Source: Pollenia angustigena
Lineage: Eukaryota > Arthropoda > Insecta > Diptera > Polleniidae
Length of the DNA: 64,000 bases
Direction: 5' to 3'
NCBI GenBank assembly: GCA_930367215.1
Contig: OV884060.1
Location: forward strand, 179,687,253-179,751,252
Below are positions 44,201 through 56,800 of this stretch, in pieces (the stretch's first letter is position 1; the number at the start of each line of letters is the position of its first letter). A program made the translations under genes and the position numbers. The notes beneath the pieces were generated by a model. The model worked only from the letters and a program-made list of their open reading frames with translations, was not told the origin of the DNA and did no database searches.

Positions 44201-47200
44201 CTATGATGGAGTTATTTGATAAGCTCCGGGCTGTTGGGAATCAAAATTTTACGGAAGATTGGCAAGTTTCTATGGTTCTTAGCAGTTTACCAGCAAGTTA
44301 CGATAGCTTAATCACTGCTCTCGAGGTAAGACCTGATAAAGATTTGACAATTGAAACGGTAAAAGGAAAGTTATTAGAAGAATATTTTAAAAAATCATCC
44401 CTTGAAGATTTTTCTAATGCATCAGCCCTTAAATCAAAAACTATAAAGAAATCTGATGCGAAAACTTGTTTTTTTTTGTGAGAAAAGTGGTCACCTCAAG
44501 AAGGATTGCCATAAATACCAAAAATGGTGTAAAAATAATCAAAAGCCACTTAATATAATGGAAGCTGCAGAAAATAATAAAGATACCGAGTTCGTTTTAA
44601 TGACAAATTTAACAGAAGAAAACAAAACTGTTTGGATAATCGACTCAGGAGCAAGTTGCCATATTGTCAATGATAAGAAATTGTTTTGTGAACTCAACTA
44701 TGAGGATAGTGGACAGTTAATTTCTGTAGCAAATGGGAAATGTTCAAAGTCCAAGGGAAAAGGAGTCTGCAAAATTAAAATTGGTGATGCATTCTTAAAA
44801 ATTGGTGATGTATATTACGTTCCTGATTTTAGTTCTACTTTGTTATCAGTTAGAAAAATTACAGAAAAGGGTTATGCAGTAAATTTTGCAAATAATGAAT
44901 GTTATATAGAGAAAAATTGTAAGGTTGTTTGTTAGGCTTATCTTAAAAATAGTTTGTATGTAATGCAATTTCTGAAAAAGTTTTTTCTGCACATAATTGT
45001 AATAAAGGTTGTATACACTATTGGCATAGGGTTCTCGGTCACCATAATGAAGGAGATATTAAAAAGTTATTAAGAGATGAATTAGCAACTGATATTACAA
45101 TAAGAGAATGCAAAAACCATAACGAAACGTGTGAAATTTGTTTACAAGGAAAATTATCGAGAAATCCATTTCCAAAAGAAAGTCTTTCAAGATGTGAAAA
45201 TTGTTATGATCTTATTCACTCTGATGTATGTGGTGCTATATCTCCCGCAACTTGTAGTGGTTATAAATATTTTGTTACGTTTATTGATGATCACAGTAGA
45301 TATTGTACTGTATACCTTTTGAAGGCAAAATATGAAGTATTTAGTAAAATAGTAGATTTTTGGAATCTTGTAAAGAATCATATTGGGCATTATCCTAAAA
45401 CAATAAGGTCTGATAGAGGTGGTGAATATATAGGAGAAAATGTCAAACAATTTTTATCAAAATGTGGAACTGAAATTCAGTATAGTGTTCCATATAGCCC
45501 ACAACAAAATGGGGTCGCTGAACGAAAGAATCGTACGTTAATAGAAATGGCAAAATGTATGATTATTGATTCCGGTTTATCAAAAAATGATTGGGGTGAA
45601 GCTTTAATGATGGCTAATTATATACAAAATCGTCTACCTTCAAGAAGTGTACCTAAAACACCATATGAATTACGATTTGGAAATAAACCATCATTAAGGA
45701 ATTTTCATATATTTGGATCGTTCTGTTATGTTCATGTTCCAAAAGAAAAAAGAAATAAGTTTGATCCAAAGTCTATTCGTAAAGTTCTCATAGGATATGA
45801 TTTCAATTCAAAGGGTTATAGAGTTCTTGATCCAAAGACAAATAAGATACAAATTTCACGTGATGTTGTTTTTATTGGTTCCAAAGGCTTGAATTGCGAT
45901 GAAGTCGAGAAGGATAGCAAAAATATTGTGTATTTTCCAATAAATAATCGTGCTGAAAGCGAAATACCACCAGTTAATACTGAAGCAACAGTAAATGAAT
46001 CTGAAGTTCATGATGATACGTACATTAATCAGGAAAATTATGAAGTTTCGGAAAGTACAGAAGTCAGTGTTCGCAGTTCTACATCAACAAGTGAAATATC
46101 TGAATCAGAATGGTCAGGCTCTGGGGAAACATTCGAAGATGCAATTCAAAGTCCAAATCCTGTTAGACGAGTTTCTAATAGAGTTAATAAAGGAGTACAA
46201 CCAACTAGATACCAAATTAATTCTGCAGTTTTAAATTCAGATCCTAGTAATTTCAATGAAGCCATTTCAATTAAGGAGGAGAAGTCATTGTGGATTAATG
46301 CAATGCAGGAGGAGCTAAAATCTATAAATGAAAATAAAACTTGGATTCTTGTTCATCTTCCAACTGGCCGTAAAGCTATTGGTTCTAAATGGGTTTTTAA
46401 GAAAAAATTAAATGAAAAAGGAGAAATTTAACGTTTCAAAGCAAGACTAGTTGCTCAAGGATTTAATCAGAAATTTGGAATTGATTATGATGCAGTCTTT
46501 GCTCCAGTTGTGAAACGAACAACAACAAGAATTTTATTTTCGATTGCCGGTAAAGAAAAAATGAAATTATACCATTTTGATGTGAAGACGGCATTTTTGA
46601 ATGGAGACTTGCAAGAAACAATTTATATGAAGCAGCCTCCAGGATTTGTATCAAAATATTATCCTGATAAGGTGTATTTACTTAAAAAGAGCTTATATGG
46701 GTTAAAGCAAGCTGCTCGCTGCTGGAATCAATGTATACATAAGGCATTAATCGAGTTTAAATTCAAGCAAAGTTTAATGGACCCTTGCTTGTATATAAGA
46801 ACAATTAATGAAGATGTAAATTATATACTGGTATATGTTGATGATATGATTGTTGCAAGTAAAAATGTAAAATTTATTGAAGAAATTTATAAAACGTTAA
46901 GTTCGAAATTTATTATGTCTAATTATGTCTAATTTATTAAACATTATCTTGGTATGGAAGTTACTCAGGATAAAGATTGTAATTTTTTATTAAGTCAAGA
47001 ACTTTATATTAACAAAATAGTTAATGATTTTCAACTTCAAGACGCTAAATGCTCAGACCTTCCCTTAAGTCCTTCTTATAACAAAATTGTTGATTCAGAA
47101 AAATTGTTAGATAATAAGTTGTATCAAAAGGCCATTGGATCTCTTTTATATTTGTCTGTTAATACAAGACCAGATATTACAGCAAGTGTAGCTATATTAG

Positions 47201-47784
47201 CACAGAAGACTCAATCACCAAGTAAAGAAGATTGGAATGAAATAAAAAGAGTTATAAAATACCTTAAAGGTTCAGCTAAATTATCATTAAAATTAAGTAG
47301 TCTTTCGGAGAATAATGATTTATATGGATATGTCGATGCTGATTGGGCAGAAAATAAAAATGATAGAAAATCACATAGTGGTTATGTGTTTTATTTAAAT
47401 GGAGGCGTTATTAACTGGAGCTGCCGAAAACAAAGTTGTGTTTCTCTGTCCACAGCTGAAGCCGAATTTATAGCATTGTCAGAAGCTTGTAAAGAAGCTA
47501 AGTGGATACATGGACTACTTCAAGAAATGCAATACAATGTCAATACACCAATTACAATTATGGAAGATAACCAGAGTTGCATTAAGATGGTTTTAAATGA
47601 AAAATTTAATAGTAGATCAAAGCACATTGATATAAAATATCACTTTGTAAAAGATTTTTGTGTTAATAATTTTATTAATCTTAAATATTGTCCAACCGAA
47701 AAAATGATAGCAGATATTTTAACAAAACCACTTGCAAAAATACTTCTAAAAATGTTAAGAACATCTTTAGGACTTACATAAAAC

Positions 47785-47821
<37 letters not shown>

Positions 47822-50800
47822 TTATAAACAAAGAGGTGGAGTGTAGAAATAAGTTACTTTGTTTATATTAATTAATTTGTAATTTATTATTTATATATGT
47901 TGGCTTTGAAAAAATTGTACTTAAATCAAAAATATTGTTCAAATATTTTTTAAGTAATAAAAAATAATTTGTACTGAAACATCAATTGACAATAATACTT
48001 TTATTTGCTCAAAATCATCTGTTATTTTATTTGACACTCAAAAATATTTTGTGTTCAGACTACGTTACTGAAATATTTGATGTTTGCTATCAAATATTTC
48101 ATCAGTCTGAACGTACCTTAAGTCTATTAGGTATTATGTTTAATTTACTTAATAAGATCATTAGTAATAATATAATTGTAACAAGCATCAGCAGATTTTA
48201 TTAAATCTTTAGTTTTAATTAAATTTGAAAGAGTTTGTATGTATTTGAAAACGACTTCTTTCTTTCGTTTTTGTATCATTTTGAATTAAAAACGTGCGCT
48301 TAACTGCTGCTGATGAATGGGATATTGACAATATTTCAATAGCAATACGAGAAATATCAGGAAACATAAGTTTGTCCATTTCGTTCTTAATTTGGCTTAC
48401 ATTTTTCCAAGAATCGAAATATCTTAATTTTTAAAATGTTTTATTTCTGGGAAATCCGCTTACGCGTTCATTTTTTGTCCGCTTTCAGAGTTATGTAAAT
48501 TAAAAAAATACGTTAGCGCTTCTCATTGCTCCAAAAATCTTTCAACCACAGCCTGTCTAAAGCCATCTAGTTTGGGCGTACCTTAAAATAACGTGAAGTT
48601 CTGTTCCAAAATAGTCTTGAAAATCTTGAAGTTCTTCTTTTCGGTTTGAGCTATTACAAAAGTAAAAAATTATTTCCTTCATAAATTTATCAATTTTTTT
48701 AGGTAGACATAAATAAGCTGCAGACGAAGCTTAGTTTAAATTATGGGATGCACAGCCATTTACGAACAAATTTGGTAACAATTCTTTTAATCTGGCCTGA
48801 ACACCACTAAATTGCCCCATCATTACATTGCAATTATCAGCCGTAAGCCCAATCATTTTTTCCAGAGGAATATTGTTTTTCCTTAAAACGTCTACAATTT
48901 TGTTTGTAATTCCATAACATAACAAGGAAAGAGTACTAAAACTGACATAGCGGTACCGTGGTATATTTGAAACGAAAATGTACTGAAAAAAGTACCAAAG
49001 TACTGAATTTTCCATCACTGTTTGTCATACGAAGACGCTGTTGTTCAGAGCTGTCAGATATGGCGATTTCTCGCCAAGCGTGGCGATTTTGAAACGTGTT
49101 TGGCGATGGGATTTCCCATTTGGCGACTGGCGACTTTTATGGTGATTTCTGATATAACTGGCGATTAACTTGGCTATTTTTAGCATTTATATTATTTCGG
49201 CGATTTTGTTTAACAACTTGTCATTTTTTGTTATTATTACTAATATAAAAAAAACATATTAAGTGAATTTAATACTCAGTCACTATTTAATTCTATAAGT
49301 ATGTAGGTCAAAACTCCAGTAATGAAATCGGCGAGGCTGAAGTGTACGATCTTATAGACTCGTGTATTTTAGTTTTTAACCGAATACATATATGACCTCC
49401 ATTTTATGTTATTTAAAAAAAATTACAGAAACAAAACAAAATTTACTTCGGCGACTTTTTTGTATTTTTTTCCGCTTTTGGCGATTTTTGACTGAAAAAT
49501 TATACTAGCGTTTTTTGTATGCAAAATTTAATTTAAAAAAAGAAAATTTTACAAAAACTGAACAAAATCGACGTTTGGCGATTTCTGACATCCGGTTTGG
49601 CGATGGAGCTCAAAAAAATCTGACAACCCTGCTGTTGTTGCATAATTATTTTTTTGTGTGTTTTTTTAAGTAACGTACACTTTAAAAATACTTGTGTAGG
49701 TAGAATAAATACAATTTGTTTTAATAATATTACCCATAAGAATTTAATTAAATAAATGAATATAAAATAGGATCTGTGGGGATTTTTGATGACAAGAAAA
49801 CATCTATTTTGTTGATTTTAGGGGATGACAAATCCGAAATTGGGATAAGGTATAAAATAAAACTGGGAACCCTGGCTTAAAATATGAGCGTCGTTGGCTG
49901 ATTTTGCTGTTGGCAACTCAACTTTAGTTCAGTTGCCATGCGTAATCGAGCCATTTGTTTCAACTCTACTGAGTTGAGTTGTAAACAGTTCTAGAAATCG
50001 AAATGAAGTGGATTTAGAATTGAACAAATTTTAAAAACGACCATATAATTTAAGTTTATAAAAATATTCCTTTTACGGCCATTTCCACCAAGTTCGGTTA
50101 AAACTAACTTTCAATTAAAGTTCCGGTTACCAATTGGTTTTGACAGCTATTACCGATAGTTAATTATAACCGAGCTTGGTGAAAATGGCCGTTAATCCAC
50201 TTCATTTAGAGCACCAATTATCTTTACAAGAACAACTCTTACAACCAGGAAAAAACTACGGCTATTTTTTAAATAACTGAACTTAAAAAATCTCGATCGA
50301 TTTCAATTTAAATTCATTTTGATTTCTAGAGCATGCCTGATTGTCTGGTTCTAACAAATTTGATAAACAAATTAGGACTTTTCAAAGTCATAATCACCCT
50401 TATCGTGGTTGGCAAATTTAAAATATGCCTTCGACTGTTTGGTAATATATTAAAGGGAATTAGTTCACATACTATTTGTTCTATCACCAAACAGTCTTTT
50501 TTAAGGATGAATATTGAACTTTCACCGGAACCATAACTCTTCACCAAATTTCATAAGATTAGGTTAAGTAGAAAAAAACGGCCAGTTCGGAAATGCATCA
50601 CTCCTGTGCATCATACGAGCAAACATTGCTTTACACTGCCAATGCAGTGCAACAATTTACTTATTTTTAAAAATTGTTAATCTCTATTGTACAAATAAAA
50701 ATAAATTGATCATTATATGTATATTATATTATTCGTATGTATATAGGCCTATGGGCTTGATTATATAAATAAAAATGAAATGATATGAAAGCTGTGGTCT

Positions 50801-53800
50801 GAACAATAGTGCTTTGAATTAAAAAAACTTGTAAACATCTTTATTTTGCATTTTAGTTATTATTTCCACAAAATCCTGAACAATTGGTAAATATCCCAAC
50901 TATGTGCTCTCAATATATAGTTTTGGGTATTTGTGAAGATTGGAAAATGTCTCAACTAGATGATATTTTACGCATGATAGCACATCATTCTGTAGAGATT
51001 TCCATTATAAAGGAAGTAAGTATTTACACAAAAGTTGTGATGATGTAATTAAAAAAATTAATTGATTGTTTTTTGTTTATTTCTACTTAATTTTTTCTTT
51101 GTTTCTCTTTCCCTGTTCAGTTTAATCAATTTAAATTTATAACAATGAAATGGAAAGAATTTAATATTGCTGAATTTTTAATACACCAGAAGAAAATGGG
51201 TGCACCCATAGCAAATGATTTGTTGTTTGAGAAATTTTCAAAAATACTCAAACAACAACAACAGCAAGCTGTATTAAACAATAACAATATGCCTACTCCC
51301 AATATGAATATGAATCTAAACAATAATAACAATAATAACAATAATCATTATTATAATAAAAATCATAATCCACCGCCACCTTTATCATCATCATCTTCAT
51401 CTTCTTCCATCAATACAAATTCAAATAACAATGTTGTGGCTGTGGCACAAGCAGCAGCAAAAGCACATCCACTCGTATATTCACAAACAGCAGGTGCTAC
51501 AAATAATCAATTGCGTGAAGAAATGGCTGCTAGACGGTCTTTATCAGTACGTTTACAACAATTGCAACATCCACATTTACAACAGCCACTGCATATGCGT
51601 CCAAATGTAGGCCATATGGCTTCAGCCGGTCAAAGCGGTGGTCATCATATGATAATTGTAAGTATATTCGATTAATTGTTGTTTTTCTTCTTTTTTTTGC
51701 ATTATTTCCAATGTGTTAAATTTTTAGGTTGGAAAAATTATTTTCTATTATACTATTCGTTGTTTTTTATTCTATAAATGATGATCATTATATATCAGTG
51801 AGAATGCCTTCAGTCAAGCCATGAATCTAAAGCAAAGATTTTCAAGATGCATTAAATTTTTTTAAGAAAACTGCTTGAACACGAAATTTGACGGCATAGA
51901 AAAAGACTTACATACATACCTAAGATTCGAATGTTATGAAGAAACATATTCAGGCCCGTTTTCACAACTTACCGATAGCTTAAAGTAGACTTTAAATGGC
52001 CTTACAAAAAGTGTTCCATTATTAAAACTTTACTTTAACTTAAAGTGAACGATAAAGTAGATTAAGGTTAAACCTACCTGGTAGGTTAAAGTAAAGTTGT
52101 AATAATGGAACACTTTTTATACGGCCGATAAAATCTTACCTTTAGCTATTGGTAAGTTGTGAAAACGGGCCTCAGCCTTATACAATAAAAATTAATGTTA
52201 ACTTGAAGGTTTGTTAAACAAAAAATGTGTATGGAAAACAGGTTTTAACGAACAGTTCAAGTTCACATTCATTTTTTTTTTGTTGCATAAGGCCGTTACT
52301 CTATAAACTGAAGAGGTTCATTACAAAACGCAACAACTCCACTTTCTAAGTTTTTTTTTTACTGATACTATTCTACATATTAAAATCTATATATAGGCAT
52401 TGTTATAAAACTTACAAAATGCCAATAATTATGTTGTTATTTATTTTCTATAAAACTTACGAAATTTAGAACAAAACGATAAAATTACAATATGTATTAT
52501 TGAAATGAAAAAGTCAAAATTCTAAACATTTCTTTACGGATTCCATATCAAAATGAATTTATTTACTATGAATCGGATCAAAATGCAACAATTCCAAATA
52601 TGTTTTCTAAATAAATAACTGCCAGACAAATTAATTTATTTATGAATTGTTTTGTGTTAGCAAACTATTTTACCACAACAAGACCTTAAAATAGAATATG
52701 CATAAACTGGCTATTGGCATTAATTTATTATAGTGGAGTTGTTGTGTTTTGTTATAGACCTCCTCATTTTTAAAAAATACGTACATATGAAAAAATCATA
52801 GTTACAATGGCACAGTCGTAAAATTGCAATACAATTTCAAAAGTTTTTTTTTCCAAATTTTTTAATATTTTAATTAGGCTAATAAAGTTTATCAAATTTA
52901 ATTTTCATTGAATTATCTATATATATATAAATAAGTCCGTATATGTACGTCGCCGAACTACTCATAAACGCGTCGTGCGATCTTTATACACTACGTAGGC
53001 AGTGGCCCATATATGTTTTATATGAAGTTTGGTTGAAATCCGATAACGCATGTGTGTGCGGTGCGTATGTGAAGTGAGTGTGTTTTTGCCGCAGGAAAAC
53101 CAACTTTATTAAAAACAAGTGTGTTTCTTTTCTTATTTTGTTTTGCCGTGCGAAGCAGGCAACGGGCCCGCTATTTTTTTTATGAAGAAAGGAATTTTAC
53201 AACATGAAAATTAATTAAAATTGTTATTGATATTTTTTCATTCGGGGCTCGAACCCAGGCTTTTACGAACAGGTTACCCTTACATGTTTCGATTACACCC
53301 AATCAATCTCTTTAACCGTTTAACACTCACCGCCATCGACGACTGCTGGCAGTCAATAGTCAAACATCAATATTTAAACCAAATTGTATTTAACCTTTGG
53401 TAGATCGAAGTTTGCTTTGAATGATTACAGTGAAACTTCGATATAACAAATCTAGAGGGGATCGAAAAATGCTTCGTTATAGCTATTGATTCATTATACA
53501 TATGCATTGTGAAACATTGGTATAACGAAATTTAAAGAAATACGAAAAAATTCGTTATAACTACAGTTTTTTTTTGTCCAAATTCTATTTTACACGAAAA
53601 TACTATGTACATAATAAAAATTCAATATTTAAGAGGTAAACAAAAAATTATGTTTTTATTTAGCAAAGAACCAAAACAGAACTGACTACATTTGTGGCGC
53701 TTTACATATGCAGAGACATTTATGTACCTTTCGTTGTTTTTAAAAGGGAATTCCCCGTTTTGTTTAAAATTTAATTTTGCTTTTTCTAACTTCGTTGTAT

Positions 53801-56800
53801 GGAGGCTATAGTTCAAGACTTCGTTATGTAGAGGCTTTTGATAACGGGATTTTAATGACTTACACACTTAAAATGTTATATCGTCAGCTCATTTCTGGTT
53901 TGACCTACCGACAATTTTTAAAAAATATGAGTTAGGTATGAGGAATATATTTTTTTAATACCCTCTTTCTAAATCAAAAACCTGTTTCGCGAAAATTTTT
54001 ATGGTTTCTGAGATATAAAGCCTTAATTTTGCTGCATATCAACTGTTTCAAAGTTTTTTAAGTACTGTTTTGCTCTACAAGCCATTGTTTGGCGATTGCA
54101 GCAAATTCTTCATACAAAACGTACAAAATAAATTTTACTGTTGCTTTGCTGCATTGCCGTAAGAAAAAAAGTAGTTAAAGCAAAAGCAAAGTAAAATGAC
54201 AATAAGAAAATAAATTTGTGAAAAATAGTTTTATAATGGAGTGGTAACAATATTGCTAGTGCTTAAATTAAAATTTTAAATGAATTAATAAAAGATTGTC
54301 CACTTATTAAAACTTTGACATTATGGAGCGATTCTTGCGTACCTCAAAATAAAAATCAAATTAACGCAACCGCAATCAAAATGTTCTTTAAACAAAATAA
54401 TATTGATGCCGTAATACAAATATCTTCAGAACCAGAACATTCTTTAATTCAAGAAGTGGACTGTGTCCATGGTGTTATTGACCGGTACTTAAAGAATATA
54501 TAAATTCATAGTCCTCTTCATTTACTAAATTTGCTTAAAACAATGCCAAATAATAAAACAAAACTTAAAGTTATGGAAATGCTTCCGGAAAATTTTCGCA
54601 CATACTCGTTAGAAGCAAATAAAATGGACTTTCGAAAAGTCCCTTTTGCTAAAATTAAAGTACTTCTATACAGTAAAAATAATGATTTATGTATACATTA
54701 TAAAACTTCGACGAGAGAGGAAAAATATAAAAATGCAATTTTGGTCAAGTCTGCATCAAAAAATTGTTTGAAAACTCCTGAGAATTTGTTGACGAATATT
54801 TTGAAAATATCGAAACTATCATTTATTTCCAGCGATAAAAATAGAGACATAAAAGACTTGCTTATATTTCTTCCACGTGTTGATAAAGCTTATTATAAAA
54901 ATTTACTCAATATTAAGTTGTTTAATTTGTGGCTTTTTATGTAACTTTTCATAACAGTAGAACTGTTTTTTCTGTTTTTGTAAAATAAAACCAAATAAAA
55001 AAACTATAAAAAAAAATTCATCTCAACAACAAGTTCCTCAATACACAGCAATAAGTATACGTATGCAGCACAAAAAGCCACTTTTTAAATTTTTTTTAGA
55101 AACGTGGCGTATGCGGCACAAAACAATATTTTTCATTTTCCAAAAAAATACTTTTAAATTCTAACTTTATTCATGAAAGTGCGCAAAAATTTGCATTTTT
55201 CTTCAAAACATATACCGGAAGCAGTGGTAAAAATACAAAAAAATTCTATCGGGTACAATTTGAGAAATCTTCATGTAAATCTTCTTTGTCGTTTTTCTCC
55301 ACTCCGACTTTTTGGCATATGCGCCAAACCAATTCTGAGCTGAGGATATGTATGTATTTCTCAATTATAATTTCGTTGTATAGAGGCTTTTGAAAAAATA
55401 CTTCGCTATGTAGAGTCTTTTTAGCTCAGAATTTCTTCGTTATAGCTATAGAGCATTTTGTATGAAAAACTTTGCAATAAAAAGGTTTTTTCAAGGGACT
55501 CCGCAAAAAATACGTTATATGGAGTTTTTCGTTATAACGAAGTTCGTAATATCGAAGTTTCACTGTATATTTTAATTGATTTCACATGTTTTCCTTAAAA
55601 AAAAATAATAATTTAATGAAAATTAAATTTGATAAACTTTAGCCTAATTAAAATATTAAAAAATTTGAATTCAAAACCATAAATAGCTCAACAAAATAAC
55701 CACAATACTAACTGCCTATTTTACGTTCGCACAAATATCATACAAAACAAAAACAAATTTTTGAACTTTGTTTTTGTTTTATGTGTTATTTGTCCGAACT
55801 AAACGTTCGAGTGACGTAGTGAAATAGGCAGTAATTATTTTTTTCCACAATAAATTCGAATTTTTTATTATACAAAAGTTTTCCAAGAAATTTTTATTTT
55901 CAAAAACCAAAGATTTCGAATTCAAAGCTTTGCTATGAAAAGACATTTCGAAGATGAAAATCGAAAACGAAATTTTTATCTATAGCAGCGTTGCAACTTT
56001 TCTGTATTATTGATCCAAAATTTATTATTTTCAAATTTATATACTGTCGCATTACTGACTGATTCATCATGGCACAGCCTAAACGCCTGAATGTTAAAAG
56101 TTGAAATTTTGAGCGGAGGTCGGATTTTTGGAAATTCGAATTTTGAAGGGGTAAAAACGTGTAAATTCGTACCAAAAAGGGGAAAAACGGGAAATAAAAT
56201 TTCTTTCTTTTACTTTTCCCTTTTTAATGTGTAGATTTGGAATTTTCCATAATATTGAACTTAGTAACATAAAAGAGACAACAACCGGATTTGAACTTCG
56301 CTTTTTATAAGGACCCGGAATATACTTTATAGGGTGTAGGACCTTCGGTGAAGGGTATAAAAAACAATTTTAATTATAAAAAAGTGTAATTTTTGGGAGT
56401 TATGACCAAAATACTGAAGGTCATAACTCTGCTATTTCTTAACCGATTTGACAGATTTTTATACCGACGTGTTAAAGAAAAAATTTGCCAGTTATTTTGG
56501 TTATAAAACTTGGACTCGGCAAGATCTATGGTTCCCGAAAATGTGTATTTTTCAAAAAAAAATTACTATTTTGGTCATAACTTTTTCGTATCTAAATGGC
56601 TGAGATATGACCAAAAAAACACGACTGCCTCTAATTTTTTCCAAAAATCCCTTGTTGTTGTATTTTTATTACTTTTTTCTGTATATCTGGAGAACGGCAA
56701 AAGCCAAAGTTTCCAAACTAGGTACAAACATTCAGGGTTGGTGTGTATTTACACCAACCTACAAAATGTGAGCGGGGTTGGAGAAGTGGGCATACAAAAA

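Larger units (their letters stand above)
43614..47994 (+). mobile_element. copia-type LTR retrotransposon, 4,381 bp, young but defective
   Basis: LTRs of 153 bp at 43614-43766 and 47842-47994 differ at one position. The duplication ATACT lies at 43609-43613 and 47995-47999. PBS GGTTATGGGCC follows the 5' LTR, and a purine tract (AAAGAGGTGGAG) precedes the 3' LTR. The frame covers gag, zinc knuckle, PR, INT, RT and RNase H, but a T-run frameshift (44466-44476), stops at 44933, 46429 and 46930 and another frameshift at about 44965-45000 break it. Confidence 0.95.
42441..48118. mobile_element. TAA-flanked inverted-repeat element with copia nested inside
   Basis: Left end AGGTACGTTCAGACTAATG, right end inverted AGGTACGTTCAGACTGATG. 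TAA at 42438-42440 and 48119-48121. Without the copia it is about 1.29 kb. Many ATATTTG/CAAATA motifs sit near both ends, typical of subterminal transposase sites. The 3-bp TWA duplication suggests PIF/Harbinger-type. The interior has three diverged tandem units of about 305-320 bp. Confidence 0.75.
35236..50856 (+). other. tud: tud intron 1, 15.6 kb, almost wholly mobile DNA
   Basis: Donor GAG|gtaaac, acceptor gcattttag. It carries the hAT/QNKN-transposon nest, a MITE, the tRNA-like palindromic foldback, the inverted-repeat element with copia inside, a hAT transposase relic and two further MITEs. The copia runs in the same direction as the host gene. 35236-36018 itself holds nothing recognisable. 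Confidence 0.75.
53428..55565. mobile_element. pogo/Tigger-like element, TA TSD, interrupted
   Basis: Ends CAGTGAAACTTCGATATAAC and inverted CAGTGAAACTTCGATATTAC, flanked by TA at 53426-53427 and 55566-55567. The unoccupied site (GAATGATTATCCACTTTAAT) is visible at about 40601. pogo-family elements have CAGTNNAACCTCGATATAACG-type termini. Repeated AACTTCGTTATA-type blocks lie inside. It contains the QNKN transposon copy 2. Confidence 0.75.
52858..55690. mobile_element. foldback-family element (same family as 40232-41658) hosting later insertions
   Basis: The left arm TTTTAATTAGGCTAATAAAG and right arm CTTTAGCCTAATTAAAATAT are inverted; both match the 40-41 kb foldback. After removal of the Helitron-like and pogo-like insertions the sequence collinearly follows the 40.26-40.65 kb unit, including the tRNA-like module. 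Confidence 0.65.

Noticed and set aside
45131..45322. Separate small ORF in copia
   Set aside because: Out-of-frame shadow of the integrase region.
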